Shown piece after piece: positions 1-11,180 of a DNA stretch of 64,000 nucleotides. Source of the stretch: Falciphora oryzae (lineage: Eukaryota; Ascomycota; Sordariomycetes; Magnaporthales; Magnaporthaceae); assembly GCA_000733355.1 (NCBI GenBank), contig JNVV01000067.1, forward strand, positions 139,944-203,943. Reading direction: 5' to 3'. The notes under the pieces were generated by a model. That model did no database searches and was not told the origin of the DNA. It worked only from the letters and a program-made list of their open reading frames with translations. Position numbers and translations under genes: made by a program. Numbering within the stretch: position 1 is the stretch's first letter; every line of letters starts with the position of its first letter.

Positions 1-1069
1 TGGCAACGGCATGGACCCTGGGACACAGCTTGCTCAATTCAGCCAGGAACTTTCTTAGAGCTGTAAGACCACCATTTTGCGAAGGGCCGGCCATGTAAAG
101 AAGGACAATCTGCAAGAATTAGAGGCGTCAGGCATACGAGAGAGAAAAAAACAGCCTGCCAAAAAGGTGAGGTATGGGCATGGACCGTAGTCGGGAATTT
201 ACTTACGGGTTGGCTGGCTGCCGCTTCCACAAGCTGTTCCACCTCTGCTTCTTGACCCGGCTGTAGCATCTCGAGGGTGCTGGCGAATCCAAGATTTCTC
301 AGCAGCTCTGCGTACAGCTCTGATGCCTGCCATACTCCTGAGAAAGTCTGGAATTAGTCCATGGTTGCAACCTATCTGGACGGGCTGGAGGGTGTTGGGC
401 AGCAAGACGGTGTAGGGAGAGTGGCATGACCCAAGGCCAAAGAAGAGCGTACCGAGGCCGGGATTCCCGGCGAACAGAGTTGTCCCCGAACCGGGGGGAG
501 GAGGAATATCCTCGATCGCGTGCCTATGCTGCTCGGCAAGCCTGAGGAGATCGAGACAATGTGACCTGAGCCGCCCGTCCCAAAAGAGCGCCATGATCTT
601 ATCAAGTGTGGCTATCGCCGAGTAAGAACAGCTGGATTCGGAGCGCAGGACCCGCCATTCCAGAACTGTCTCCGATTCCTCCGCCAGCCGGTCCAAGTAG
701 CGGAAGCAGGTTCCAGCGGGCGGGTCATGGTCGAAGAGACCAGTCACGAACCTGCGGCTGTCCACGCGGCCCGACCCGTCCTGGCCCGTGTCGTTGCTGT
801 AGCCCAGGCTCTTTTCTCTGCTGTCCTCACGGCTCCTATGTCTGGTGTGGTACCGGCTCCTCTCTCTGCTGTGGCCTCGGCTGGAAACGGCATAATTCGT
901 ATCGGGACTCGGTCGCTGTCTCAGTGACCAAAGAGCTCCCCAGGCCTCCGATGTGTCGACCGTCGGAATCTCTTGCTTCCCTTGCTTCTTTTGCTCGACG
1001 CTGAACGAATCGTGTCACTCGTCACTCTCCTTTCACAAGCCTTTCAACCCTGTTCCTCTACCTTTTCAT
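1..1069 (-). CDS. Unidentified fungal protein, 5' part of gene (runs off left edge)
   Basis: I do not recognise this protein. On the minus strand an open frame covers about 1012 to 370. It reads like protein, with an Arg/Ser/His-rich low-complexity stretch followed by a globular part. It has no ATG of its own. The best start is ATG at 1069, giving a two-codon first exon joined by a 61-bp intron (GTAGAG...TTCAG) to the long frame. A second coding stretch (about 340-211) ends at a good GTAAGT donor at 210. A third begins after a TTGCAG acceptor near 115 and continues past position 1. The junction between the first long exon and the second stretch (340-440) is unclear: the frames differ and no clean donor is visible. 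The gene diverges from the helicase-like gene. Real gene likely, exact structure unsure. Confidence 0.45.
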
Positions 1070-2057
1070 TCTTTTCACTACGCCGCTAGGCGGCCCGCGT
1101 CAGCACCGCGCCGACCATCCCTCGAACAAGTCTGGAACTCGGTTCGAGTCGGGACCTCGGTCGATCTGCTCTCGCGCCTTAATCTTAATCACCTCTTCGG
1201 ACCGAGCGAATGGCGCCTGGAAAGTCTGTCAAGAAACCCGCCAAGCCTCGTCCACTACATATACCCGGGAACCTCACGAACAGCTGGTCAAGGACATGAA
1301 ACTGGCAGCGGCGTATAGGAAAACGCATTTATCACAGTAATATCTCCTGCTTCCGATGGAGACGTCTTCCTCGCAGACGACAACTTGCCGTACGGCAACT
1401 AGTAAAGTCGGGAGACCCGTGGTTACCACGGGTAGTCCGGTGGTGAGGGCGCAGGAACCCTGATCACGAAAATTCTCAACATCAACACTATTACTGAATG
1501 CAACGCCTTTACGACTCCATCAGTTTCCGCACCAAATACTTGTCACTTCATTCTCAGGTTGGGTGGGGTCGGAGAATGGGGTGCGGACTGAGACGCGCCT
1601 TCCCGTTGCATTGGTCGACTCCGCGAACACCCACACAAAGGCACCGCAAAATTTGGCAACCTCGCGCCTCTTCACTCTGGCAACCTCAACACCTCCCACC
1701 TGTCAACACTCTCGCGACATCGCATTTGGCATCGCGTCCCGACAGAAGCCTGCTCGTTTACGCTCTCCTTTCGCGATTTTCGATCCGGCGATAGGACCGG
1801 GCGCACGAGACACTTCACCGTCACCACCAGTCACATCCACGCTCTCCTTCGTAACCCAGGCGGTTGCAAGGCGCCTTAGTTTACCAATGGTTTACATCAC
1901 ATCAACTCGCGGGCTGTAACCCAAAAGTTACATCTTCAATTATCTACCGCCGACATCAACCTCCTCAGTGCAGGTACACCAAAAGATTTGGTTACACACC
2001 AGACCGAGCTCTCAAGTTCACCTCAGTTTCGACCAGAACAACCCAACATCAATCAAG
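1070..2057. other. Intergenic region between divergent genes
   Basis: About 1 kb between the partial minus-strand gene and the helicase-like gene. Open frames here are short, overlap each other and show no recognisable domain. I see nothing beyond the presumed shared promoter. Confidence 0.5.
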
Positions 2058-5000
2058 ATGTCCAACCGGTCTAGGAACGCGGCCCGAGCGACCGGCCGCA
2101 AGCGCGCCAAAGAGATCGAGCAAGATGAGGATGAGAGTGAGGGTCTCCCGGCCACCGACCTGCGCATAACCACCAGCCACGGCCTCGCAGCTCAGGCCCT
2201 GCAAGCTCTGTGCTGCATAAAAAATGAGAACTGCATCACGTACAACAAGACCTTCAGGCAGTTGCACACCAACCTGAAGGGCAAGGGCATGTCGTCCTCA
2301 ATTTCCCTCAAACAGGCCGCCTACAGCTATGGAGAGATTCAGGTCAACCTGGTGTATGCTTCGGGCTCCCATCCCATCCAAGTGGCCACCATCACCATGT
2401 GCAGCAAGCACATTAAGGACCTGCAGATCAGAGAGCTTGATATGCCAGGAGGAAAACCCGAGGCCTCCCTCCACCGTGTGCTCTTCGATGAGGTCCAAGT
2501 CGAGAAAGCGATCCGAGCCCGCTTCGAGACGATGCATCGGGCGATATGCATCGAGATGAACGAAGATTTTGTCTGTCGCAAGGGACTCGAACTGGGCAGC
2601 ACCTTCGAGAGGGCGGTCACCGAGATCCGCCGACTCAGGGACGAGATTCTTGCCGTACAGGAGGACACATTCATCCCCATCGACCTCTTCATTCCACACG
2701 GATCAGCAGCAGTCGACACCTTCCTGTACCAACTGGAGCACGTGGTTCTGGCCCCCGCTCGCGGACACCCGGCAAAGGACCTCTTTAGAAACAATCCATC
2801 CGCGAAGCTCATCGAGATCCGAGATTTCGCCGCCAAGGCTAGCGGCAGCGCGGCCCCGGACCCAGTTCGAATTCGCGCATGGGACCAGGCGGACTACACA
2901 GCCATGTATGGCCGAGCGGTCGTCGACGAACACCTGCTCCGGGAGCAGATGTCGGGCAACACCCGGAGAAACATCGTCACGCTGATGGCCAGTCCCATTG
3001 CCGGGATGACCAGAGGCGGACTGCCAACACAATACATGTTCCTGGTCAAGACACAGGCAGCGGCACTGCTTCCTCGCATGGATGAACAATGCCAGCTCGA
3101 GCTGTGCGGCGTCGACTACGCCGCCCCAAAACTCCCGGACTGGGGACACACGGAGGGGGAAATCGCCGGGATGATTGCCGACCACATCATCGACAAATGG
3201 CGGAGCGAGTCGGTTGTCAGGAATACCAACAGCATGGGATTCAGGGACCTGCTTATGATGGCTCTGTCCAGGGTCTACGCAGCCAAAAACGATGACATGT
3301 CCAAAGGAGAGTTCGACAAGATGAAGTCGACTCTCAAGACATGGCTGGTGGAGATCATGCCAATCAAGGACGTCGATAAGTCAGGACAAGTCACACGGGA
3401 GCTCGACTCGGAGTGGAGGGAGCGCCTCATTAAATGGGCCATCGACAAGGGAGACAAGGTGAGGCGACCCGACTGGTTGCCAGATAAAGACGATCGCCGC
3501 CCATGGAAGGTGACTCGCGTCCCCGTCCCAAACGGCCTTCTCGCGGAGGCCAGCGCGGCATTCGTCGGGACCACGCCATGCCACCCTGAGTGGCCCATGT
3601 ACCCACACCCGGATACCGGCGACCTTCCCGAACCCTTGCCTCTGATCTTCGACATGCCAACGGTAGACTTTGGCAACGCGGGACAAATGAATGACGAGAC
3701 CAGGCGAGTGAAGGGATATTTCCTGCCGGAGGAATCCGATCTGCCTATGAAAGCATGCATCGGAGCCATCAATTCGATCGCACAGCAAGCCGCCCGAGAT
3801 GCCAAGGGAGCGGCCGCTTTCATCAAAGATTTTAATCGTCCGTCGGAATTCCTCAGCATGCCTGACACCTTCCCCGTCGTTGACCGCATCATCCGAGGGA
3901 AGCCAGACAACGAGCGCGAAGCAAAGATCAAGGCGAGGTTCGACAGTCTCAATAGCGACCAGAAAAAGCTCTTCCACGCCACGAACCTGCCTCATCGACA
4001 TTTGATGATTCACGGAGCTCCAGGCTCAGGAGAGACCGCGGCGGCACTGCTCCTATCTGTGGCCATCCTCAAATCATCCGTCGATATGACAGGCATTACT
4101 GCTCAACTAATGTCGCAGCCAGAGTCACAGCCAAGCACCCAACAGGCACCACAACCGACCGGTTCCCATACAAAGCCTCAAACGGAGGCCACTGGATGGC
4201 AAATGGGAGGTGACGATGACAACTCTGAGACACGTTCCATCGGCGACCGGCTTTTTGAGGCAGTAATTGAGGATGACTTCTTCGCTCGCCCGGAGGCTAC
4301 AGTCGTCAACAAGATGGTCATCACCTGTAGCGAAAACAGGCAAGGCGACGCCCTGTGCGAGCGCATGAACAAAGAATGGAGCGGCATTGACGATTCTCAG
4401 CTCAAGATCGTGAGGCTCGGCACTATGAGACGAACGATGGGCTTCGCCAAAAATTCGACGCGAGAGGACCGTCTCGAAACGTACGATGAGGTGGACACGA
4501 TGGCCCTTAAGACATTGGCTCGCGAGATCCTCGAGACTGGGCGGGATGTGCGCGCCGTCAAGAAGGATCGCCGACCACACGGTGGCAAGTACAGTCTCAG
4601 CGCGCAGATCATGGATCGTCTGGGCTTGGACGCCAAATACGCCGTTGCCTGGGAGCTGATGCAGATGAGATCCGAGGACCCGGAAATGTTCGCGGAAAAC
4701 ATCGCATTCGTTAACAACGCCATCAAAGAGGCAGCTCTCGACATCCTGTCCGAAGCCCAGGTGGTGGTAGCAACCCCAACAGCGCTTCACACCCTCAAGT
4801 ACCACCTGCCGAAGATTTGCGATGCGGTGAACCTCTGGCTCCAGGTGGAAGCCGGTCGGATGACAGAGCCCGAATGGTTGGTCGCGATGGCAGCATGTCC
4901 CAACGTCGTGCTGAGAATCACCACGGGAGATCCCAATCAATCGCCCCCTCTGGTATTTGGAGCTAAGGGTTTCACACGAGGAGCTACCAAGGGGGGTTTG

Positions 5001-5906
5001 GCCGAGAACGCGTACTGTCCAAAGGCACAGCAGCTGGCAACCAGCCCCATGCAACGATGGATCGACGCTGGGATGCCGACTACGAGGCTGATGCTCACGA
5101 CCAGGCAGAGCGACAGACAGGAAGCCTTCATCTCTCGCATGTGGTATCGGGGAGAGATGAAATCTCTTCGGGATTTGGAAATCGAAAACGGTGCGACGAG
5201 GACCCCGGCAGAGACGGCAGCCCACAGGATGTTCCGGAACCCGAGAGTTGCTGGAGCCGTGAAAGCCACAACCAACCTCGTCGTATGGAACATTGACTCT
5301 AAAGATGCTGTTCGGGAGGGTGCCAGTTGGAAGAACGAGATCCATTCGAGGGCCGCCGTGGAAGCCACGAGGCGGATTCAGGCACACGGATTATCGAGAG
5401 ACGGCAGGCAGGTTCCATCAGTCGGTATCATCTGCCCGTACCAGGCCCAACGGGACGATGTCACGAGGGCCTTGCAGAAGACACCGGGCGTCGAAGTTGT
5501 GCACGGCCTGATTGAGGCACGCACCACGAGAGCAGCCATGGGAGGAGAGTGGGATTTCGCCGTCGTGTTGCTGACAAGGGATGACGGGACATCGGGATTC
5601 ACCAGCGCCATGCACAGCATGGTCGTCAATCTCAGCCGCGGGGCCCTCGGGACCGTGGTCGTCATGTCGGAGAAGGCCACCAGGGGCAAAAGCAACGGCG
5701 ACAAGATCCTGGCCAAGTTTTTCAGGTCGGCGGTTGGCCGGGGCGATATTTGGACACCAGACAAGAAGTTCTTCCAGAACTACTGCATTGTCTGCTGCAA
5801 CAGTCACAAGGTGGGCAAATGCAAAGGCGTAGCCCGCAAAGCCCCTCTTACAGTGGCACTTTCGAAGGAGGAGATTCATCACCGAGTGTCGGGTGCACGG
5901 AAATAG
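2058..5906 (+). CDS. Large SF1 (UPF1/DNA2-NAM7-like) helicase-like protein with degenerate ATPase motifs
   Basis: This is a single-exon gene of 1282 residues, starting at ATG 2058 (the frame is open further upstream, but this ATG directly precedes a basic N-terminus). The first 640 or so residues match nothing I know. The C-terminal half has the order of a superfamily 1 helicase: a P-loop-like GAPGSGET near 653-660, a Walker B-like QVEAGRMTEPEW, TGDPNQSPP (motif III), GIICPYQAQRDDV, and a closing NLSRGALGTVVVMS stretch like the UvrD/AAA_12 end. A Cys/His cluster near the C-terminus (CX2CX3HX4C) may bind zinc. Odd points: the Walker A lysine is Glu (codon 4032-4034) and the Walker B Asp position is Val. 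ATP hydrolysis is therefore doubtful even though the frame is intact. It may have a nucleic-acid role; substrate unknown. Confidence 0.75.
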   Translation: MSNRSRNAARATGRKRAKEIEQDEDESEGLPATDLRITTSHGLAAQALQALCCIKNENCITYNKTFRQLHTNLKGKGMSSSISLKQAAYSYGEIQVNLVYASGSHPIQVATITMCSKHIKDLQIRELDMPGGKPEASLHRVLFDEVQVEKAIRARFETMHRAICIEMNEDFVCRKGLELGSTFERAVTEIRRLRDEILAVQEDTFIPIDLFIPHGSAAVDTFLYQLEHVVLAPARGHPAKDLFRNNPSAKLIEIRDFAAKASGSAAPDPVRIRAWDQADYTAMYGRAVVDEHLLREQMSGNTRRNIVTLMASPIAGMTRGGLPTQYMFLVKTQAAALLPRMDEQCQLELCGVDYAAPKLPDWGHTEGEIAGMIADHIIDKWRSESVVRNTNSMGFRDLLMMALSRVYAAKNDDMSKGEFDKMKSTLKTWLVEIMPIKDVDKSGQVTRELDSEWRERLIKWAIDKGDKVRRPDWLPDKDDRRPWKVTRVPVPNGLLAEASAAFVGTTPCHPEWPMYPHPDTGDLPEPLPLIFDMPTVDFGNAGQMNDETRRVKGYFLPEESDLPMKACIGAINSIAQQAARDAKGAAAFIKDFNRPSEFLSMPDTFPVVDRIIRGKPDNEREAKIKARFDSLNSDQKKLFHATNLPHRHLMIHGAPGSGETAAALLLSVAILKSSVDMTGITAQLMSQPESQPSTQQAPQPTGSHTKPQTEATGWQMGGDDDNSETRSIGDRLFEAVIEDDFFARPEATVVNKMVITCSENRQGDALCERMNKEWSGIDDSQLKIVRLGTMRRTMGFAKNSTREDRLETYDEVDTMALKTLAREILETGRDVRAVKKDRRPHGGKYSLSAQIMDRLGLDAKYAVAWELMQMRSEDPEMFAENIAFVNNAIKEAALDILSEAQVVVATPTALHTLKYHLPKICDAVNLWLQVEAGRMTEPEWLVAMAACPNVVLRITTGDPNQSPPLVFGAKGFTRGATKGGLAENAYCPKAQQLATSPMQRWIDAGMPTTRLMLTTRQSDRQEAFISRMWYRGEMKSLRDLEIENGATRTPAETAAHRMFRNPRVAGAVKATTNLVVWNIDSKDAVREGASWKNEIHSRAAVEATRRIQAHGLSRDGRQVPSVGIICPYQAQRDDVTRALQKTPGVEVVHGLIEARTTRAAMGGEWDFAVVLLTRDDGTSGFTSAMHSMVVNLSRGALGTVVVMSEKATRGKSNGDKILAKFFRSAVGRGDIWTPDKKFFQNYCIVCCNSHKVGKCKGVARKAPLTVALSKEEIHHRVSGARK

Positions 5907-6687
5907 GAATAGGAGAGGAGAGAGGAAAATAAAAAGGAAAAAAAGGAATGGAGATAAACCAAGGTACAAAAGGATCGGGTCGTCAAAGTCCCCTTACTCT
6001 GGCCAAACCGCCGTCCTAGCGGCAGATGGGCGGTTTGGTCAAGTTGGTCGCAAATTCCCCTGCAGCGCAGAAACGACCCCCTTAGCCCATAAAGGACCAA
6101 GCAGAAGGGAACCTAAAAAGACTGCGATGGAGCAGGTAATATGGATGTTTGCTGCATCACGAGGTGGACATCGGATGCGCGAAGAGGTCGTATCGTGGCG
6201 ATATACCCCTGAAAATGACTTGGCGGGGTAAGCGGAACTTAAAAGGTGAGCCACCTGGTCGCCCTCATCGCTGTGTCCTTCACCATCCAGACCGATTGGC
6301 GGGATCCATAAACCCGCGTCCAAAATGGATAGGACCCAAACACATGCTCCACTGCCGCATTCCCGGCAATTGTTTCCCCGGACCACTGTCGCTCTTGCAG
6401 GCGGACCGAGAAGCTTAGGAGCCGAATCGTTAATCATTCCACCATTTACAGGTTCGAACGGGCCCGCTCCTAGTTGAGCGAGGATCAAACAAGCAACTTT
6501 GGATAAAATGCAGGGCCATCGATCCCCACCCCAATCCGGCCGTGACGACGGCTGACTGCTATGCTGTCCACGTGAAGGAGGAAGCATGTCTTATAAGGAG
6601 ACGTAAGAGCATCGGCTGCTATAATCGGACTGCTGGTCTCAACTCAGTAGATGGGATGCCGTTGCCGTCGACAAGACATCGACCATC
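5907..6687. other. Intergenic region
   Basis: About 0.8 kb between the helicase-like gene and the secreted hydrolase gene. A 182-codon minus-strand frame (6587-6039) lacks an ATG start and any domain. No repeat or RNA gene was recognised. Confidence 0.5.
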
Positions 6688-8138
6688 ATGATGACATCCA
6701 ATCCATTCCGTCTGCTCGTCCGCGTGGCCGTTGCGACCCTGTTGCTTTCGGCCCAGAGCAGTGCAGCACCTTCGGTCCAGTCGCCTGCATCGATATCACT
6801 AAACCCTCGACAGGGGGTTTCCGCCGAGAACCGGTGGGTGGCAATATGGGCCAGCATGCCGCAGCAGGTCGAATCAGACAACTTGCCCCCAGCGCCATAT
6901 GTGAGTGCTGGCTATACGTTTTGTTAATAAGCTCAGGTAGCTGTTTCCCCGACGGGTATCTCAGTCCTAACGATGGCCCTTGGCCTGTCTTTCAGAGGAG
7001 CTCCCCCGTCCTCCGCAATGCTACCCTCAGACAGACGCTCCACATGTCCTCGGGCGCCGAGCGCATCCGGATCCAGATATCCAACACGTTTGGCGGGAGC
7101 GACCTCACCATCACAGCCGCATCCGTCGCCCTACCCGCGGGCGGCAAGGCCGGCGTCGGGCGCGTGGACACCTCGACGCTGAAGCCCTTGACTTTTGACG
7201 GCGGAAAAGCCTCAGTCACCGTCCCGCGCGGCAAGGTCGCGTACTCGGACGGGATCGACTTCAAAGTCTCGGCCGAGTCCAACCTGGCGCTCACCCTGTA
7301 CCTGCAGGGCGGCCAGGCCGGCAGCGCCATCACGGGCCACCCGGGCAGCCGCACCACCAGCTGGATGCAGGCCGGGAACCGGGTGGACGCGGCCGACGTG
7401 ACCGGCGCCAGCACCAAGCACTGGTACTTTGCCAGCGCCGTCGAGGCCTGGGCGAGCCCGGACGACATCGCGGGCGCCCTGGTGGTGCTGGGCGACAGCA
7501 TCACCGACGGCCGCGGCAGCACCGACGACGCCAACAACCGCTGGCCCGACCTGCTGCTTGCGCGGATGCGCAAGGCGTCCGCCGCCGCCGACGCCGCCGA
7601 CAGATTCGACAAGATCTCAGTCGTCAACCAGGCCGCGGGAGGCAACACCGTGCTGGCGGGCGGGCTGGGCCCGACGCTGTTGACGCGGTACCGGCGGGAC
7701 GCGCTGCAGGTGGCTGGCGCGCGGTACGTGCTGCTGTTCGAGGGCGTCAACGACATCGGCAGCTCCGGCGGCGGCGACGTGTCGGGCCGGCTGCAGAGCG
7801 CCTTTACCCAGATCGCCAAGGACTGCAGACAGGCCGGGCTGGTGGTGCTAGCGGCCACCATCACGCCCTTTAGCGGACAGGGCCAGGCATACTCGTCCCC
7901 CGCGAGGGACCAGATGCGCGTCCGGTTCAACCAGTGGGTGCTCGCGTCCAATGGCACCGTGTTTGATGGGGTTGTGGACTTGGCCAAGATGGTGGCCGAT
8001 CCGCGCGACGCGTCCAAGCTGCTAGCTGCCTATGACAGCGGGGACCATCTGCATCTTAGCGTGGCTGGGTACCAGCACATGGCTGACCAGTTTCCGCTCG
8101 AGGTGTTCAAATTGAAGCCCAAGACGGGGACGATGTAA
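6688..8138 (+). CDS. Secreted SGNH/GDSL-family esterase
   Basis: This is a two-exon gene: 6688-6900 joined to 6996-8138, 451 residues. The 95-bp intron has a GTGAGT donor, a CTAAC branch site at 6966-6970 and a TTCAG acceptor, and keeps phase 0. The N-terminus (arginine, then a hydrophobic run, ending SAQSSAAP) is a secretion signal, so the enzyme is probably extracellular. All four SGNH blocks are visible: GDSITDGRG near residue 237 (nucleophile Ser), the Gly in QAAGGNT (block II), EGVND (block III Asn) and DHLHLSVAGY near 421 (Asp and His). Family members hydrolyse carboxylic esters or acetylated sugars; the substrate cannot be read from sequence. The start could be either of two adjacent ATGs (6688 or 6691). 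It is separated by 3 kb from the metabolite cluster and is probably not part of it. Confidence 0.88.
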
Positions 8139-8909
8139 AATGTACAATGGGAAAAGGAGAGCCGTGCATCAGGGTGACGACAATGTGGCCCGATGATGCG
8201 CGCCAGCCTCGTGTTGCGACTGCTCCCACCAAAAGACCAGCACGTGCTTGCGGGCTCGCTCATCTTGGAGTCTGCTCCACGTAAGGCTCAGCTCAGCCGC
8301 CCTTGAACGAGCGGATGAAGGCGCTCCAGCACATTCCCATGGCATACTCTCCCTCAAATACTGCTCCTACAAAGACTCCATCTTTTATCATCGGCCATCC
8401 ATCCACATCCTGGTCGTGCCACGTCTACAGTGAGGCAAAAATGTGCAAGTCCGGCATGCACAGTCTCGCTGCGGAATGGATAGGACGTCGAAACTGTGTC
8501 GGGGCGTCTGCTGCGCTGGCACTGCAGATTCCCAGACTTCCCATGTCCATTCCGTATCTGACATGCCCTTGGATCTCGGCGGATGCTAGCAGGCGTTGGC
8601 TGGGTGGAGACAACATTTGGAAATGTTCTGCGAATAGCCTGTTCAATCTGGACGAACCACAGAATGTGGGAGAAAGAATGTGGGAATCTGCCGCGTACGG
8701 CCCTGCCCATGGGACGGGATCTCATCCGCTATCCCCGAGACCCTGTTGTGCCTATAAGAGCGTTAACGTATCGAGGGCCACGGTTTTTACGCCCTTCCAG
8801 GATTATAAACATTGAGACATTTCCCACGATGGTACATTGAGCTAGTCAGATCTGCAGGCCAGTTTCCCGTTCGTTGTGCTAATGGAGTGTTCGCCGGCTA
8901 CTGTAGGCA

Positions 8910-9026
8910 GTGTGACGGTCCGGGTGGCTGTCGCACGCGCCTATATGAACCTCATGTCGAGTCATGTCATACATGACTTGGCATCGTACCCTTTTGGGGG
9001 TGTGTGCCGTAGTGGGGAGGGTTCAT
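8910..9026 (+). mobile_element. Truncated MITE, same family as the one at 50552-50703
   Basis: This 117-bp stretch is, by eye, identical to the left 117 bases of the complete element at 50552-50703, including its terminal GTGTGACGG. Similarity stops at the start of the right inverted repeat (GGTTCAT then divergence). The right end was lost, so the copy cannot move. The lack of differences between the copies suggests recent activity or gene conversion. Confidence 0.85.
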
Positions 9027-9593
9027 TCCATTCGTTACAGGCAGGCAACGCTTATAATCCTGCAAGGGATCACAAGTTGACAACCCACCCTAAACCTAAT
9101 TAAAGCTTTGCTTTCGGGGGGCGTTGCGAAGGCGGGCCGCTAACGCCCGCATGTTCCAGATAAAGTGATTAATGCACCCGACCTGACAGCCAGCCGCGCC
9201 CTGGTAGATCCTGGACCGCGATTGTCGGGCCTCACGGCATGGATCCCCGGATTGCCTGGAGGACCATTACGTCCGCCCGCACGTGGCGCGCCGCCTTCGT
9301 CGTTTAAATAAATCCTTCGTCAGGCCCGTTTTGAGTTGTCACACACTGCCGCCACACGTCGGCTTCACCTTTATTGCTTCTACCTACCTAGATAGGCACA
9401 AATCCGGGAAACACCGGTCGAAAGGATGATAACCATCCATCATTTCACGTTACGTCCCAGTGCCCGCGGCACGCTCCGTCCGTCCTATGCCACCGGAAAG
9501 GGGCCTATTAACCATGAAGCCAAATGCAAGGTGGTTGGACCTCCCAATCGGGCTCGCCAGTTGCACTTTGCGGGTTATTCACTACCTACCTAG

Positions 9594-10687
9594 GGCCTGT
9601 CCTAGAGTAAATCGGGTTTTTAGTTTTTCCCATACTATTTTTAAAAACCGCTTGAAAACTAGTTTGCGGGTCCACGCAAACCCTTGTGAAGATCTTTCGG
9701 AAGACCCGCCAGAAGTATCTTTTCGCAGGACAACGAGTCGCGGCCCCCGGGCCCTAGCCAGCTCCTTTGCCACCTCCTGTGCCACCCGTTGAATATATAA
9801 AGCTAACGACCCTCCCGCCTTCGAAAAAGTTTGACTTGGAAAAATTTCGAACCCAAAAAAAGGCCGCCCCAGGGAGGGCCGGCCACGTGTAGGAGGCCGG
9901 GCAAGAGGGGTTTGGCGCGTGCAAATAGGATTAGATAATAATAAAAAATTTTTTGCCACTTCCTAAAGGGGAAATTCGCTTGCAAACTGATGCCAAAGGT
10001 TAAAAATAAACAAATTTATTTATAAAAAAGCTCTTCCCGGCTACGCACCCTAGCTTGTGCGCCTTTTGCGCAAAGCGGTTTCGCTGCTAACAAATTTTAG
10101 CCCGCAATTAAAACTTAATGCCATTGGTCGCGCATTTGCGATAAAGCCACCAAAGCCCATGTCACGGCATGTGGGGGGTCTCCCAGGCGCACGGGCCTGG
10201 CAGCTGATTAGATAAGCCCCTCCCAGGCAGATAGAGTGCACGGCGCACACCCAGGCCTCCGGCCTCGATTTTTTCCCAATACATCTCTTTTTTGGCCACC
10301 TTTTGCAGCCACCCTACCTGCCGTAATAGCCCAGGCATCCAGCTACAAAATCCATGCGAAAAGGCGCGTGCGAAAAGGTGCAAATAGAGGTTGCAAAGGT
10401 GCAAAGGTGCCAATTAACGCGCCCGTGTTGTAAATGCTTCCCTCTTGCACCTTTGCACTTTTGCACCTTTGCATTGAAGCCCATGTCCGTTTGTGTGGGT
10501 GCGCCACAGGAAATTGATGGCGGCTGATACCGGGGTGGAGGTGGGTGCAAAAAGGGTGCGTGGCTGGGAAGAGCCTTTTTATAAAGGTACTTTTTTTATT
10601 GCAGGGCCCCTTGTGACGATCCTCGCTTATCCAAAAAACCGGCAGGGGGGGTCAAAAAACCAAAAACCCGATAGTCTAGGACAGGCC
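9594..10687. mobile_element. Non-autonomous DNA transposon-like element with inverted terminal repeats
   Basis: The left end (GGCCTGTCCTAGA, then ATCGGGTTTTT and a T-rich tract) recurs inverted at the right end (reads TCTAGGACAGGCC on the plus strand). The imperfect terminal repeats are about 30-35 bp. CCTAG stands directly outside both ends (9589-9593 and 10688-10692), fitting a target-site duplication of 3-5 bp; its exact length is ambiguous because of flanking G/C runs. No open frame encodes a transposase. The interior carries repeats of a GCAAAGGTGC-type motif on both strands around 10370-10480. Superfamily not assigned. Confidence 0.65.
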
Positions 10688-11180
10688 CCTAGTCAAGTTG
10701 AGGGTCTCCCCCCGCTTTAACCCTTGATCACCGTGCATGCATTTGTTAAGCGTGTGGTACGACGATTGAAACATTTCCGAGTCGACCTGTATGTGGAAAG
10801 CGGGATAAGGTTTGAGGGCAGGCGAGGGGTTTTACGTTCGTGCCCCGTCACGAACCGCCGCCGGCCACCGGCGTCGACTTCTTGAGAATGACTTTGCAAT
10901 ATGCAGCCGGAAGGTATCCCAGAACGGGATGTATTCAAATTGATCGTGGTCACGTGGGCGGGCTGCCCGTATGGCTGGGCCAATGCGATGCGGTCATATA
11001 AACGAGTCACACTCGGGCTCCAGACGTGTGCCTTGCCAGCCCGTGCTCCCTACCTTAGCTATCTACCATTTTTTTTTTCGGCAGTCGCTTTAAAACTAAC
11101 ACCGAATTTTGGAACCTCAAGCCCCCATAGTTGTGTCTGCCCCAGCGAAGGGGTCAGGAGACCAACCCAAAAAACGGAGC

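Larger units (their letters stand above)
8139..11180. other. Gene-free 3-kb spacer with two transposon remnants
   Basis: No convincing gene lies between the SGNH hydrolase and the cluster regulator. The spacer holds a truncated MITE (8910-9026) and an inverted-repeat element (9594-10687), listed separately. The remaining sequence is unique as far as I can see. The last 490 bases are the presumed promoter of the regulator gene. Confidence 0.6.

Noticed and set aside
39..765. Two separate small minus-strand genes at the left edge
   Set aside because: Intron signals (GTAAGT at 210, acceptor near 115) and complementary reading frames indicate one multi-exon gene instead.
4125..5387. 420-codon minus-strand frame opposite the helicase-like gene
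   Set aside because: Shadow frame; the plus strand carries ordered helicase motifs.
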